49,425 nt of DNA, from positions 1 to 49,425 of the forward strand of contig NZ_ACJM01000018.1 in assembly GCF_000174415.1 (NCBI RefSeq), written 5' to 3'. This DNA is from Dethiobacter alkaliphilus AHT 1 (GTDB taxonomy: Bacteria > Bacillota > Dethiobacteria > Dethiobacterales > Dethiobacteraceae). A program made the position numbers and the translations under genes. Below the pieces are notes generated by a model. That model was not told where the DNA came from. It worked only from the letters and a program-made list of their open reading frames with translations, and searched no databases. This document shows positions 8,574-15,398 of the stretch, piece after piece (position 1 is the first letter of the stretch; the number at the start of each line of letters is the position of its first letter).

Positions 8574-8613
8574 CACCTCCGGTTTGCAAAAAATGCAGAC
8601 AGGAGGTGTTTTT
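8574..8613 (+). promoter_or_regulatory. Hairpin pairing the cotF-like ribosome binding site
   Basis: CACCTCC (8574-8580) is complementary to GGAGGTG (8602-8608), the ribosome binding site of the next gene, and the 3' arm is followed by TTTTT. It could act as a terminator for the upstream operon and, on read-through transcripts, hide the ribosome binding site. Confidence 0.55.
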
Positions 8614-9108
8614 ATGCAACTTACACAAAAAGAAAAGATGCTTTTGCAAGACCAGAAAAAGCACGAGGAGATGTGTGTAAAAAAGTACAATGAGTATGCC
8701 AATCAGGCCCAGGATCCCCAACTGCAACAACTTTTTAATAGCTATGCGCAGGCCGAGCAGCAGCACTTAAACACGGTTAATCAAATTCTAAGCGGCCAGG
8801 CGCCCTCACCCCAGCAGATGGGCCAGCAGCAGGGACAACAGCAGCAAGGACAGCAACAGCAGCAACAACAACAACAGCAACAGCAGACCCAGCAACCCGG
8901 CGCCAATGCCAGCAAAAAAGATGCGGATCTCTGCAACGACATGTTGATGACGGAAAAATATGTTTCCGGCACATATGACACCGCAATTTTTGAGGTCACC
9001 AACTCTCAGGTGCGCCAGGCGCTGAATCACATTCAAAAAGAAGAGCAGCAGCATGGCGAAGGAATTTTTAACTACATGCAGCAGAACAATATGTACAATC
9101 CCAGCTAA
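8614..9108 (+). CDS. Spore coat protein CotF family, with polyglutamine linker
   Basis: A 164-residue protein from ATG 8614 (MQLTQKEKMLLQDQKKHEEM) behind AGGAGGTG. Two ferritin-like helical halves are split by a Gln-rich linker: helices at 1-63 (HEEMCVKKYNEYANQAQDP...) and about 100-160 (KDADLCNDMLMTEKYVSGTY, QVRQALNHIQKEEQQHGEGI). The second half matches the CotF signature (D.lcnD.L...K.....Y..a..E.....vr..l..i..eEq.H...if..M). The linker at about residues 66-93 is built almost only of Gln, from CAG/CAA repeats. CotF proteins are spore-coat components, so this supports an endospore former, though relatives also occur in vegetative cells. Confidence 0.87.
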   Translation: MQLTQKEKMLLQDQKKHEEMCVKKYNEYANQAQDPQLQQLFNSYAQAEQQHLNTVNQILSGQAPSPQQMGQQQGQQQQGQQQQQQQQQQQQTQQPGANASKKDADLCNDMLMTEKYVSGTYDTAIFEVTNSQVRQALNHIQKEEQQHGEGIFNYMQQNNMYNPS

Positions 9109-9151
9109 CTCAAAAGTTCCCGGGAAAATTCCCGGGAACTTTTAGTTAGCT
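9103..9151. terminator. Very long bidirectional terminator hairpin
   Basis: AGCTAACT...AAAAGTTCCCGGG (9103-9124) pairs with CCCGGGAACTTTT AGTTAGCT (9131-9151) with one bulged C and a six-base loop. The stop codons of the convergent CotF-like and OsmC genes both lie within the outer stem. Confidence 0.88.
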
Positions 9152-9550
9152 ATTTTTTAACTCGAATGAAGTCTTGATTTCAATATCAGGGTTTAAGCTG
9201 TGGAGGATAAAGCATTTATCGTGCCCTTTTTCAATGGCCTTTTCCACCTTATCTTCTGTAACCTGGCCCCAGACGTCGATGTGGATATGAATGGAGGAAA
9301 ACAGCTTAGGCGGATTATTAGCCTTTTCCCCTGTGACCACAACTTCAAAGTGTTCAATTGCAAGCCCCAGTTCTTTGGCGGCAGGAAGAAAAAACAGACC
9401 TGTACAGCTCCCCAGGCTCATCAATAATAGATCCGGGGGCTTTAGCATATCGTTTTGCTGCGGTTTGGGGCTGATTTTAACTTCCAGGCCGTTATTATCC
9501 ACCGCCACATAGCTTTGCTCACCCATCCACTTAACTTTAGTTTTCATCAT
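9146..9550 (-). CDS. OsmC family peroxidase-like protein
   Basis: A 134-residue OsmC/Ohr-fold protein. The two conserved cysteines are present: Cys49 in SLGSCTG at the start of the long helix and Cys113 in HDKCFILHSL. The long central helix, the beta strand FEVVVTGEK and the closing IEIKTSFEL are standard. Such enzymes reduce organic or fatty-acid hydroperoxides by thiol chemistry. ATG 9550 (or the next ATG, 9547) follows AGGAGGG. Last gene of a minus-strand TetR-cupin-OsmC operon, ten bases after the cupin gene, so the TetR protein probably controls it. Confidence 0.9.
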   Translation of the reverse strand: MMKTKVKWMGEQSYVAVDNNGLEVKISPKPQQNDMLKPPDLLLMSLGSCTGLFFLPAAKELGLAIEHFEVVVTGEKANNPPKLFSSIHIHIDVWGQVTEDKVEKAIEKGHDKCFILHSLNPDIEIKTSFELKNS

Positions 9551-9559
9551 AAACCCTCC

Positions 9560-9883
9560 TCAATATTTGATACTGGGTGTTTTTACATTTAAGACTTCAA
9601 ACCGCTGGCCCTGATCGGCCTTTAAGGCCATTGTGGTTTCCCGTGGGCAAAGGATAATATCTTTTTCCCCAACCACAGCCTCTTCTTCTCCAATCTGAAT
9701 GGTGCCTTTACCGTCAACAACATAAAAGAAAACATCTACCGGTACGCTGTGCTCGGGGATTATTTCGCCGGGATTTAAAATCAGATTCATAACGGTGGTA
9801 TGTTGATGCTGAATCAATTTTTTTGCATTAACTCCCCGGTGATTCTTCTTGCCTTCAACTTCATTCATCCTGATGATTTTCAT
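9560..9883 (-). CDS. Small single-domain cupin protein
   Basis: A 107-residue cupin. ATG 9883 (MKIIRMNEVEGKK) has AAGGAG upstream; longer in-frame starts lack one. The first cupin motif is NPGEIIPEHSVPVDVFFYVVDGKG (one His and the closing acidic/Tyr pattern), and the second is VGEKDIILCPRETTMALKADQG. The metal-binding His/Glu set is incomplete (SVP in place of a second His), so catalysis is uncertain and a ligand-sensor or stress role is possible. The start overlaps the end of the TetR gene by 23 bases, a sign of translational coupling. Confidence 0.82.
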   Translation of the reverse strand: MKIIRMNEVEGKKNHRGVNAKKLIQHQHTTVMNLILNPGEIIPEHSVPVDVFFYVVDGKGTIQIGEEEAVVGEKDIILCPRETTMALKADQGQRFEVLNVKTPSIKY

Positions 9884-10466
9884 TTGGTAATACTCCTTCC
9901 GTTTTTTTAATGGCATTCCAGAAAAAAGTTTTCAGCTCGTGTTTAATGTCTTCATGGCCCTTTTGCACAGCTTCCTTTTTTAATTCCATAACCGCCCCCC
10001 TGATGGAGTGAAAAATTATCCTGGCTGCAAATTGACTGTCCAGGGCGCGAATCTCGTTATTTTTCTGGGCCTGCTGCAGCATATCGGCAAAGATTTCCGG
10101 CAGTTCGGTAAGGAATTTTTGCACCCCTTCCAGGCTCTGCTGCTGCGGGTTTGTGCTTTCCTGGATTAACACCGTACCCGTGCTTTCATCACTTTCCAGT
10201 TCATCGAAATGGAAGTCCAGAAAAAGCTCCAGTTTCTCATAAAAGGAGTATTCCTTTGTATTGAGGCCTAAAAGGAATTTTTCCCGCTTCTTAAACTCTT
10301 CCACAAAAATATAATCGAGGATTTCTTCCTTGCTTTTAAAATACAGATATATGGTGCCAACAGCGATACCGGCTCTGCCGGCGATGACTTTGGGAGTTGC
10401 ACCGTGATACCCTTTTTCTGCAATAATATCCGCGGCATGCTTGATAATTAACTGCTTTTTATCCAT
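9861..10466 (-). CDS. TetR/AcrR family transcriptional regulator
   Basis: A 201-residue repressor that starts at ATG 10466 (MDKKQLIIKHAADIIAEKGY) eight bases after GGAGGTGG. The N-terminal helix-turn-helix reads GYHGATPKVIAGRAGIAVGTIYLYFKSKEEIL (about 19-50), a textbook TetR DNA-binding domain; the C-terminal helical ligand domain ends EGVLPNENHQDE. It heads the cupin-OsmC operon. A perfect 18-bp palindrome lies between its -10 box and its ribosome binding site, so it very likely represses itself. The TGAATGA half-site resembles operators of fatty-acid-responsive TetR regulators such as Bacillus FadR, so a lipid or hydroperoxide ligand is a reasonable guess. Confidence 0.92.
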   Translation of the reverse strand: MDKKQLIIKHAADIIAEKGYHGATPKVIAGRAGIAVGTIYLYFKSKEEILDYIFVEEFKKREKFLLGLNTKEYSFYEKLELFLDFHFDELESDESTGTVLIQESTNPQQQSLEGVQKFLTELPEIFADMLQQAQKNNEIRALDSQFAARIIFHSIRGAVMELKKEAVQKGHEDIKHELKTFFWNAIKKTEGVLPNENHQDE

Positions 10467-10478
10467 GTAGCCACCTCC

Positions 10479-10526
10479 TGAATGAACGTTCATTCATATT
10501 ATAGCAGGAAGACATATATCTTTCAA
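10479..10526 (-). promoter_or_regulatory. Promoter with palindromic TetR operator
   Basis: On the minus strand TTGAAA (10526-10521), a 17-base spacer and TATAAT (10503-10498) form a near-consensus sigma-A promoter. Immediately downstream lies the perfect palindrome TGAATGAACGTTCATTCA (10479-10496), covering the transcription start region. This is the natural autorepressor site for the adjacent TetR protein. Confidence 0.88.
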
Positions 10527-10615
10527 GCAGGAACGTACAGACTCCGCACGAATAGTTTGATAATGAAGGCTTTGGCGGCTTTGCCCTACCTTTTGCTAAA
10601 GGAGCATTTATCAGA

Positions 10616-11809
10616 GTGAGCCAAGACGGAAATTCTGTCACCTGCAACAGTATTATGTATTCAAAACGCAACCTGGCAGTTTTTTTTGCCGGGACATTTC
10701 TGGTTTTTATTAATTTCTTTGTTTCACTTACCGTTTTGCCACCGTATTTATTAGAGCTTGGCGGTACAGAATTTCAGTCAGGCCTGCAAAACACAGTATT
10801 TTTTATGACTGCAGTGCTGCTCCGTTTTTACTTTGGGCCCCTGGCAGACAGAAGAGGCAGAAAAATCCCTTTACTGGTGGGCGCCTTTGTTTTTGCATCT
10901 GCCCCGGGACTTTTCTGGTTCAGCTCCAGCGTCAACATGCTTTTATTTTCACGCATATATCAGGCTATCGGTCTGGCGGCATATCTTTCCGCCGGCAGTT
11001 CTTTGGCGGCAGATTTAGCGCCGCCGGGGAGAACCGGCGTATATTTGGGATTCTACCGCAATGTTTTAACTCTTGCTATATTAGTGGGGCCTTCCACCGC
11101 CCTTTATATAATTAATCAAAGGGGTTATGGCCAATGGTTTTTACTTAGTTTGATAATCGGCCTTTTTTCGTGCCTGCTGCTGCTACCGGTAAAAACTCCA
11201 AAATGTATTCCGGCAGAAGGGGCAGGAGCATTTTCTGATACATTTACGGTATTAAAAATACCTCACGTTATAAAGATTCTAACTTATATTGCCCTAACTT
11301 CTCTGAGTTACGGTGCCCTGTTGACATTTGTAGTTATCTATATTACCCAGGTCACCGCAGTTGCTAATCCGGGTATATTCTTTTCTTACTTTGGGTTGGC
11401 CGGGCTTCTGGCCAATTTGACGGTAGGCTATTTGTCCGACCGCTTTGGTTATCAGAGGGTGGCCGGGCCGATTCTGATGATACTTGGCGCAGGCAATATG
11501 GTATTATACTTTCTGCCCGCTTATCCGGGGTTACTGATTGTCAGCAGTTTGCTGACCGGAATTGGTGTGGCGGGAAGTCTGTTGGTTTTTATTTCCTGGC
11601 TTGTGGCGGTGGCGGGTAACCGTTTGCGCGCCACCGCCTTAAGTCTTCAGGAAAGCACCATTGATGTTACTGTGGCTGTGGGCGCATTCTTTGTTGGCAT
11701 CGGTAGCACAAGGTTAGGCCTGGCAACAACTTTTTTGCTGGTAGGAGTGGTGGTTTTTGTGCCGGCAATTTTTGCAGCTCTGCAGAAAAAACCTGGGGGT
11801 CAGGTTTAA
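10616..11809 (+). CDS. MFS transporter
   Basis: A 397-residue major-facilitator permease with about 12 hydrophobic segments. GPLADRRGRKIPLLVG (about 76-91) is MFS motif A in loop 2-3, and GYLSDRFGYQRVAG (about 266-279) is its second-half equivalent. The chosen GTG 10616 has AAAGGAG 12 bases upstream; ATG 10655 (MYSKRNLAVFF) is an alternative nearer the first membrane helix. Substrate unknown; it looks like a drug/metabolite efflux type. Divergent from the TetR operon, so TetR control is possible but not shown: the palindrome lies about 120 bp away. Confidence 0.88.
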   Translation: MSQDGNSVTCNSIMYSKRNLAVFFAGTFLVFINFFVSLTVLPPYLLELGGTEFQSGLQNTVFFMTAVLLRFYFGPLADRRGRKIPLLVGAFVFASAPGLFWFSSSVNMLLFSRIYQAIGLAAYLSAGSSLAADLAPPGRTGVYLGFYRNVLTLAILVGPSTALYIINQRGYGQWFLLSLIIGLFSCLLLLPVKTPKCIPAEGAGAFSDTFTVLKIPHVIKILTYIALTSLSYGALLTFVVIYITQVTAVANPGIFFSYFGLAGLLANLTVGYLSDRFGYQRVAGPILMILGAGNMVLYFLPAYPGLLIVSSLLTGIGVAGSLLVFISWLVAVAGNRLRATALSLQESTIDVTVAVGAFFVGIGSTRLGLATTFLLVGVVVFVPAIFAALQKKPGGQV

Positions 11810-11843
11810 TATTATTAATCAAAAATCAGACCTGGGTATAAAA

Positions 11844-11868
11844 AAAAGACTTCCGTCAGAAGTCTTTT
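11844..11868. terminator. Intrinsic terminator between MFS gene and tRNA-Pro
   Basis: AAAAGACTTC and GAAGTCTTTT pair around CGTCA. The A and T runs on each side allow it to end both the MFS transcript and the minus-strand tRNA transcript. Confidence 0.85.
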
Positions 11869-11880
11869 CACCCATATTAA

Positions 11881-11957
11881 TGGTCGGAGCGACAGGATTT
11901 GAACCTGCGACCTCTTGGTCCCGAACCAAGCGCGCTACCAAGCTGCGCTACGCCCCG
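11881..11957 (-). tRNA. tRNA-Pro (anticodon CGG)
   Basis: A 77-base cloverleaf on the minus strand. The acceptor CGGGGCG pairs with CGCTCCG (one G-T pair); the D-arm is GCGCAGCTTGGTAGCGC; the anticodon stem CTTGG/CCAAG encloses TTCGGGA with anticodon CGG; the T-arm is GCAGGTTCAAATCCTGT; the CCA end is encoded. It has its own promoter upstream and a terminator downstream. The 5' half is duplicated 5.5 kb away at 17495. Confidence 0.97.
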
Positions 11958-11968
11958 ACGCAAAGATT

Positions 11969-11997
11969 ATTGTAACATACCGGGGATTTAATTGCAA
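11969..11997 (-). promoter_or_regulatory. tRNA-Pro promoter
   Basis: Minus strand TTGCAA (11997-11992), 17-base spacer, TACAAT (11974-11969), placed about 12 bases before the tRNA 5' end. Confidence 0.75.
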
Positions 11998-12074
11998 TAC
12001 ATTTGGTGTGGTTTGAGCTGGTGGTATTTGCCGCCAATAATGTTATGGCAACCCACCGCTTTCTATTAATTGTT

Positions 12075-12115
12075 TTGTGGTTCAGGCATAACTATGCTAT
12101 AATTATGTACATAAT
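12075..12115 (+). promoter_or_regulatory. Toxin-antitoxin promoter with palindromic operator
   Basis: TTGTGG (12075-12080), 17 bases, TATAAT (12098-12103). The perfect 14-bp palindrome ATTATGTACATAAT (12102-12115) overlaps the end of the -10 box and the start site, as expected for autorepression by a Phd/YefM-type antitoxin. Confidence 0.75.
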
Positions 12116-12133
12116 GAATGTGAGGTGATTAGT

Positions 12134-12394
12134 ATGCCAAGTATTAGGCCTATAACTGACTTACGGAATACAACGGAAATATCTGAGCTTTGTCATAGCA
12201 AGAAAGAGCCGATTTTTATCACTAAAAATGGATATGGCGATCTTGTTATCATGAGCATTGAAACCTATGAGAGAGAAATAGCGCTGGCTGATGTATATAA
12301 AAAATTGGCTATTGCAGAGAGCCAAATTAAAAATGGCGAGTTACTTGATGGTGATGAGGTTTTCGCAAAACTAAGGTCCAAGTATGGAAAGTAA
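12134..12394 (+). CDS. Type II antitoxin, Phd/YefM family
   Basis: An 86-residue protein. ATG 12134 (MPSIRPITDLRNTTEISELC) lies seven bases after GAGGTG, better than GTG 12125. PITDLRNTTEISELCHSKKEPIFITKNGYGDLVIMSIETYE is the standard Phd/YefM DNA-binding and dimerisation domain; the C-terminal part (IAESQIKNGELLDGDEVFAKLRSKYGK) is the toxin-neutralising helix. The gene overlaps the toxin start by 11 bases, ensuring coupled translation. Located next to tRNA-Pro in the interval bounded by the tRNA half-copy. Confidence 0.92.
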   Translation: MPSIRPITDLRNTTEISELCHSKKEPIFITKNGYGDLVIMSIETYEREIALADVYKKLAIAESQIKNGELLDGDEVFAKLRSKYGK

Positions 12395-12701
12395 ATATAA
12401 GTTGAAGTTCACATCCAGTGCAGAATCTGATTTGAATGAGATTTATATTTATATCAGTAACAATTTGCTGGCACCCGAAACAGCACAACGCTTAATGGGT
12501 CGAATTGAAGAAGACATCTATAAACTTTGTGATTTCCCCTTTCGGTGTGAATTGTCAAGAAATGAACTGTTACGGGAAAAAGGCTATAGAAAATTGGTTA
12601 TTGATAATTATATAGTTCTATACCTTGTTGATGAAGAAAGTAAAACTGTAATCATTGCAAGGGCTTTTTATGGCAGCATGGATTATGAGAAATATATTTA
12701 A
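12384..12701 (+). CDS. RelE/ParE family toxin
   Basis: A 105-residue protein (MESKYKLKFTSSAESDLNEI...) with the ParE/RelE pattern: KFTSSAESDLNEIYIYISNNL, a central helix AQRLMGRIEEDIYKLCDFPFRC, then YRKLVIDNYIVLYLVDEESKTVIIARAFYGSMDY, where RKL...NYIVLY...V.I.R.FYG matches the conserved core. RelE members cleave mRNA at the ribosome and ParE members poison gyrase; the two cannot be separated from this sequence. It partners the overlapping Phd/YefM antitoxin. Confidence 0.9.
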   Translation: MESKYKLKFTSSAESDLNEIYIYISNNLLAPETAQRLMGRIEEDIYKLCDFPFRCELSRNELLREKGYRKLVIDNYIVLYLVDEESKTVIIARAFYGSMDYEKYI

Positions 12702-12739
12702 CTTGAGACAATTAAAAAGACACCTTTTTAGCAGATAAA

Positions 12740-12768
12740 TTGACAGGTATTTTGTGCTGTGCTATATT
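12740..12768 (+). promoter_or_regulatory. Promoter of the Mn2+-riboswitch transcript
   Basis: TTGACA (12740-12745), 17-base spacer, TATATT (12763-12768): a strong sigma-A promoter starting the riboswitch leader about ten bases before the aptamer. Confidence 0.85.
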
Positions 12769-12777
12769 GAAGGCAGG

Positions 12778-12935
12778 TTCTAAAAGGGAGTAGCTGTGGA
12801 CAGACAGCCATAAATAAAATCAACATGCTGGAGAAATCCTGGTTTTATTTACTTTAAGATATTCTTAAAGGAGCGAGACTTTTAGATCAACAGGCCATTT
12901 TTAGATGGTTTGCTGATCTATCTGTCTCGCTTTTT
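12778..12935 (+). promoter_or_regulatory. yybP-ykoY (Mn2+) riboswitch with terminator
   Basis: The aptamer (about 12778-12862) shows the conserved GGGAGTAGCTGT loop followed by ACAGCC, a CAACA junction, a variable GCTGGAGAAATCCTGG arm and the second loop TTTACTTTAAG. The expression platform is a hairpin AGCGAGAC (12872-12879) / GTCTCGCT (12924-12931) with an inner AGATCA/TGATCT helix and a T-run. In this family Mn2+ binding prevents termination so that exporters are made. The downstream gene is a GDT1/UPF0016 transporter, a known partner of this class. Confidence 0.85.
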
Positions 12936-12957
12936 GTTTGGATAAGGGGTATCCGGC

Positions 12958-13632
12958 ATGATAGGGGGTAATCTTGTGCTTGAGTTGTTCAGGGCATTTA
13001 TCTTGATTTTTATAGCGGAGATGGGGGACAAGACGCAGATTCTGGCCATGTCCTTTGCTACAAGATTTCCGGTAAAGAAAGTTCTTCTCGGGATTTTCCT
13101 GGGATCTTTGCTTAATCATGGATTGGCGGTATTGTTGGGGAGCTATATTGCAGAATTTGTCCCTGTTAACGTCATGGCAATTATCGCCGGTGTGATTTTT
13201 ATCGGTTTTGCCCTTTGGACATTAAAAACTGAAGGGGATAATGAGGAAGCAGAAGAGCCGAAAATTAGTTATGGGCCGGTGGTAACAGTGGCTTTAGCAT
13301 TTTTTATCGGCGAATTTGGGGACAAGACCCAACTGGCGGTTATAACACTGGCAACCGATGCCACCTATCCAGCGGGGATATTGGCAGGTGCTGTATTGGG
13401 CATGATTGTTACCGGAGCAATAGGTATCATAGTTGGAAAAAAATTAGGCCATAAGATTCCTGAAAAGGCAATTCAGTTGGTGGCCGCTTCGGTATTTATG
13501 CTTTTTGGCTTGATAAAGCTCTACGAAGCATTGCCGGCAAAATATCTCACTATGCCTAATGTCTTTATCTTTTTAGGTGTTCTTGCAATCTTGGTTGCAG
13601 TTATTTTAAAGAAAAAGGCAAAGAGGGCTTGA
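12958..13632 (+). CDS. GDT1/TMEM165 (UPF0016) family manganese exporter
   Basis: A 224-residue membrane protein with the two family-defining motifs EMGDKTQ (about 20-26) and EFGDKTQ (about 118-124), each in the first helix of a three-helix repeat; six hydrophobic segments in all. The acidic linker TEGDNEEAEEPK joins the halves. Bacterial members export Mn2+ (or exchange Ca2+/Mn2+ for H+). ATG 12958 has AAGGGG about 10 bases upstream; GTG 12976 with AGGGGGT is an alternative. The upstream Mn2+ riboswitch supports the manganese assignment directly. Confidence 0.93.
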   Translation: MIGGNLVLELFRAFILIFIAEMGDKTQILAMSFATRFPVKKVLLGIFLGSLLNHGLAVLLGSYIAEFVPVNVMAIIAGVIFIGFALWTLKTEGDNEEAEEPKISYGPVVTVALAFFIGEFGDKTQLAVITLATDATYPAGILAGAVLGMIVTGAIGIIVGKKLGHKIPEKAIQLVAASVFMLFGLIKLYEALPAKYLTMPNVFIFLGVLAILVAVILKKKAKRA

Positions 13633-13985
13633 TAGAAGTTGTGTGTCGTACCCATTTGGGAAAAAGTTTCATCGCATTAAGCGATCTTCCAAGCTGCGCT
13701 AGTGAAGAAAAATCAAGGATGCAAGCAGGGGAGCTTTAATTTATGAGCAAATAATTAAAGATTGAAAAAAAAATGGAACAAAATGAATCGCTATAGCGTC
13801 AAAATGAATTAAAAAGCTTAGCTTATAGACAAAATAAAACAAATTTATCAATATTATGCATAATTTCAACATATTGTATTGACATGATTGGGGTGGTATG
13901 GCATAATCAACGTACTATTCAGAAATTTTTTATATTTTTATAATTAGTTTTGTTCATTTTGGTCTCTGGTGTGACGAATATCGTA
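13633..13985. other. Intergenic region with promoter for c-di-GMP riboswitch
   Basis: A+T-rich, no plausible gene seen. A promoter TTGACA (13879-13884), 17 bases, CATAAT (13902-13907) starts the riboswitch transcript. A 13-base match to the tRNA-Pro D-arm (CCAAGCTGCGCTA, 13689-13701) may be a trace of the tRNA duplication or chance. No clear terminator follows the GDT1 gene. Confidence 0.55.
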
Positions 13986-14125
13986 AAAGGTGAAAAAGGC
14001 AAACGTTCTGAAAGGAACGGGCGCAAAGCCACGGGTCTAAAGCCTTAAAAGGCCATGATAGCCGGGTTGCCCCATGTCTATAAAGTAAAGCCTTTTTCTG
14101 TCATGCAGAAGAAGGCTTTGTTTTT
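13986..14125 (+). promoter_or_regulatory. c-di-GMP-I (GEMM) riboswitch with terminator
   Basis: The aptamer (about 13988-14076) contains the hallmark blocks in order: GGCAAACG, a CTGAAAGG tetraloop hairpin, GGGCGCAAAGCCACGGG, the TCTAAAGCC arm, then ATGATAGCCGGGTTGCC. It is followed by a terminator with a 14-bp stem (14087-14100 with 14106-14119, one G-T pair) and a T-run. The regulated operon encodes an HD-GYP protein, CheW and a chemoreceptor. Confidence 0.93.
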
Positions 14126-14231
14126 CTGGCATAACCTAGTAAACATATATAAAAAGAGTGCGTTGCTGGTTTCTAAATGGTATCCACAAGAGGGCAGGAT
14201 ATAAGACTCTAATTAACAATGGGAGGCAATT

Positions 14232-14804
14232 ATGAACGACAAAAAGGTTAGATTTTTATTTTTGCGTTTACAGAAGCACTGCCCTATGACCGCTCAGCAC
14301 AGTTTACGGGTAGCGGAAATTGCACAGCAGTTAGCAACTACTGATAGAGAAAGGGCGTTGTTTCATACTTGTGGACTGCTTCATGATATAGGGAAAATCA
14401 GTATCCCCATTAGCCTTTTGCAAAAGGAAGTTGCGCTAACAGATACTGAAGTTATGGCTATCCGCACACACACCGCTTTAGGCAGGGATATTTTACATAA
14501 AAACAGCTTTCCACAGCAGGTTGTTAACGCAGCACACTTTCACCATGAGCGTTGCCTGGGAAATGGGTATCCCTGTTGTTTGGTGGACATACCTTATGAG
14601 GCCAGGGTTATTGCTGTTGCCGATGTATATGCTGCTCTTACAGAAAACAGAGCGTATAGAAAAGCTCACTCTTTGCAAGAGTCAATTAGCATTCTAAAGA
14701 TTCAGGCAGAGGGAGGTGGGCTTGATCCATTCATAACACAAAAGCTGATTTCACAAATAAGCGAAGACGTACAGTTATATTTAGGAGCTAATGCTTTCGG
14801 ATAA
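14232..14804 (+). CDS. Stand-alone HD-GYP domain phosphodiesterase
   Basis: A 190-residue single-domain protein behind GGGAGGC. The HD motif is His51-Asp52 (LLHDIGKISIP); further ligands are His80 (RTHTALG), His104-His105 (HFHHER) and Asp131 in VADVYAALTENRAYR. The GYP signature reads HHERCLGNGYP (104-114): the canonical HHExxDGxGYP with Leu109 replacing Asp. HD-GYP enzymes hydrolyse c-di-GMP to pGpG/GMP, so activity is likely but the substitution should be noted. No receiver or sensor domain is attached. First gene after a c-di-GMP riboswitch, suggesting feedback control. Confidence 0.9.
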   Translation: MNDKKVRFLFLRLQKHCPMTAQHSLRVAEIAQQLATTDRERALFHTCGLLHDIGKISIPISLLQKEVALTDTEVMAIRTHTALGRDILHKNSFPQQVVNAAHFHHERCLGNGYPCCLVDIPYEARVIAVADVYAALTENRAYRKAHSLQESISILKIQAEGGGLDPFITQKLISQISEDVQLYLGANAFG

Positions 14805-14878
14805 TACTCTTACTTAGTAGTCAAAATTTCAGGCAATTATATTCAGTTTAGCAATTTATCAATGAAAGGGGGGCGATT

Positions 14879-15379
14879 ATGAATCAGAGCAGTCACACAA
14901 GTGTTTCTGAGCAATTGATTGTGTTATTTAATTTAAATAATGAGGAATTTGCTCTGCCTGTAAATCAGGTTAGAGAGGTAATTAAGATTCCTGAAGTTAC
15001 TAAATTGCCTGGAACAGCAGATTATGTTCAAGGAGTTGTAACAATACGGGGCAAGGTTATACCCGTGATAAATCTGAAAAAACGATTTAGGCTGCCTGTT
15101 AATGGGATTCAAGAATCATCAAAAATCATAATTGCCGAAAGTGGCAGGGAAGTTGTTGGCTTAATAGTAGACCATGTTAATGAAGTAAAAAAGATAAACT
15201 TACATGAGATCCAAATGCAGCCTCAGATTATTGAGCAAACAGCAAACCGCTATATTGAAGGAGTTGTTTTTGAAAAAGAAGATATGTACATTATTATTAA
15301 CTTAGAAAAAATATTTGCTATTAATGAACTACTACAACTGAGTTCTAATATCTCAGGCAATGAAGTAGTGATAACTTAA
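14879..15379 (+). CDS. cheW: CheW chemotaxis coupling protein
   Basis: A 166-residue CheW domain that starts at ATG 14879 after AAAGGGGGG. The family pattern is clear: FNLNNEEFALPVNQVREVIKIPEVTKLPGTADYVQGVVTIRGKVIPVINLKKRF (about 18-71), then IIIAESGREVVGLIVDHVNEVKKI and YIEGVVFEKEDMYIIINLEKIF. It links a chemoreceptor to CheA at the membrane array. No cheA is in the window, so it must feed a kinase encoded elsewhere. It lies between the HD-GYP gene and an MCP gene, all apparently under the c-di-GMP riboswitch. Confidence 0.94.
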   Translation: MNQSSHTSVSEQLIVLFNLNNEEFALPVNQVREVIKIPEVTKLPGTADYVQGVVTIRGKVIPVINLKKRFRLPVNGIQESSKIIIAESGREVVGLIVDHVNEVKKINLHEIQMQPQIIEQTANRYIEGVVFEKEDMYIIINLEKIFAINELLQLSSNISGNEVVIT

Positions 15380-15398
15380 TGAAATGAGGTTTTAACAT

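Noticed and set aside
8777-9054. Minus-strand frames with poly-Cys or poly-Leu runs
   Set aside because: Artefacts of the CAG/CAA tract read in other frames.
11757-11975. Open frame of 72 residues containing [11 protein letters not shown]
   Set aside because: It is the translated complement of tRNA-Pro, a common false gene over tRNA loci.
13689-13701. 13-base match to the tRNA-Pro D-arm as a third tRNA fragment
   Set aside because: Too short to separate from chance; noted only as a possible trace.
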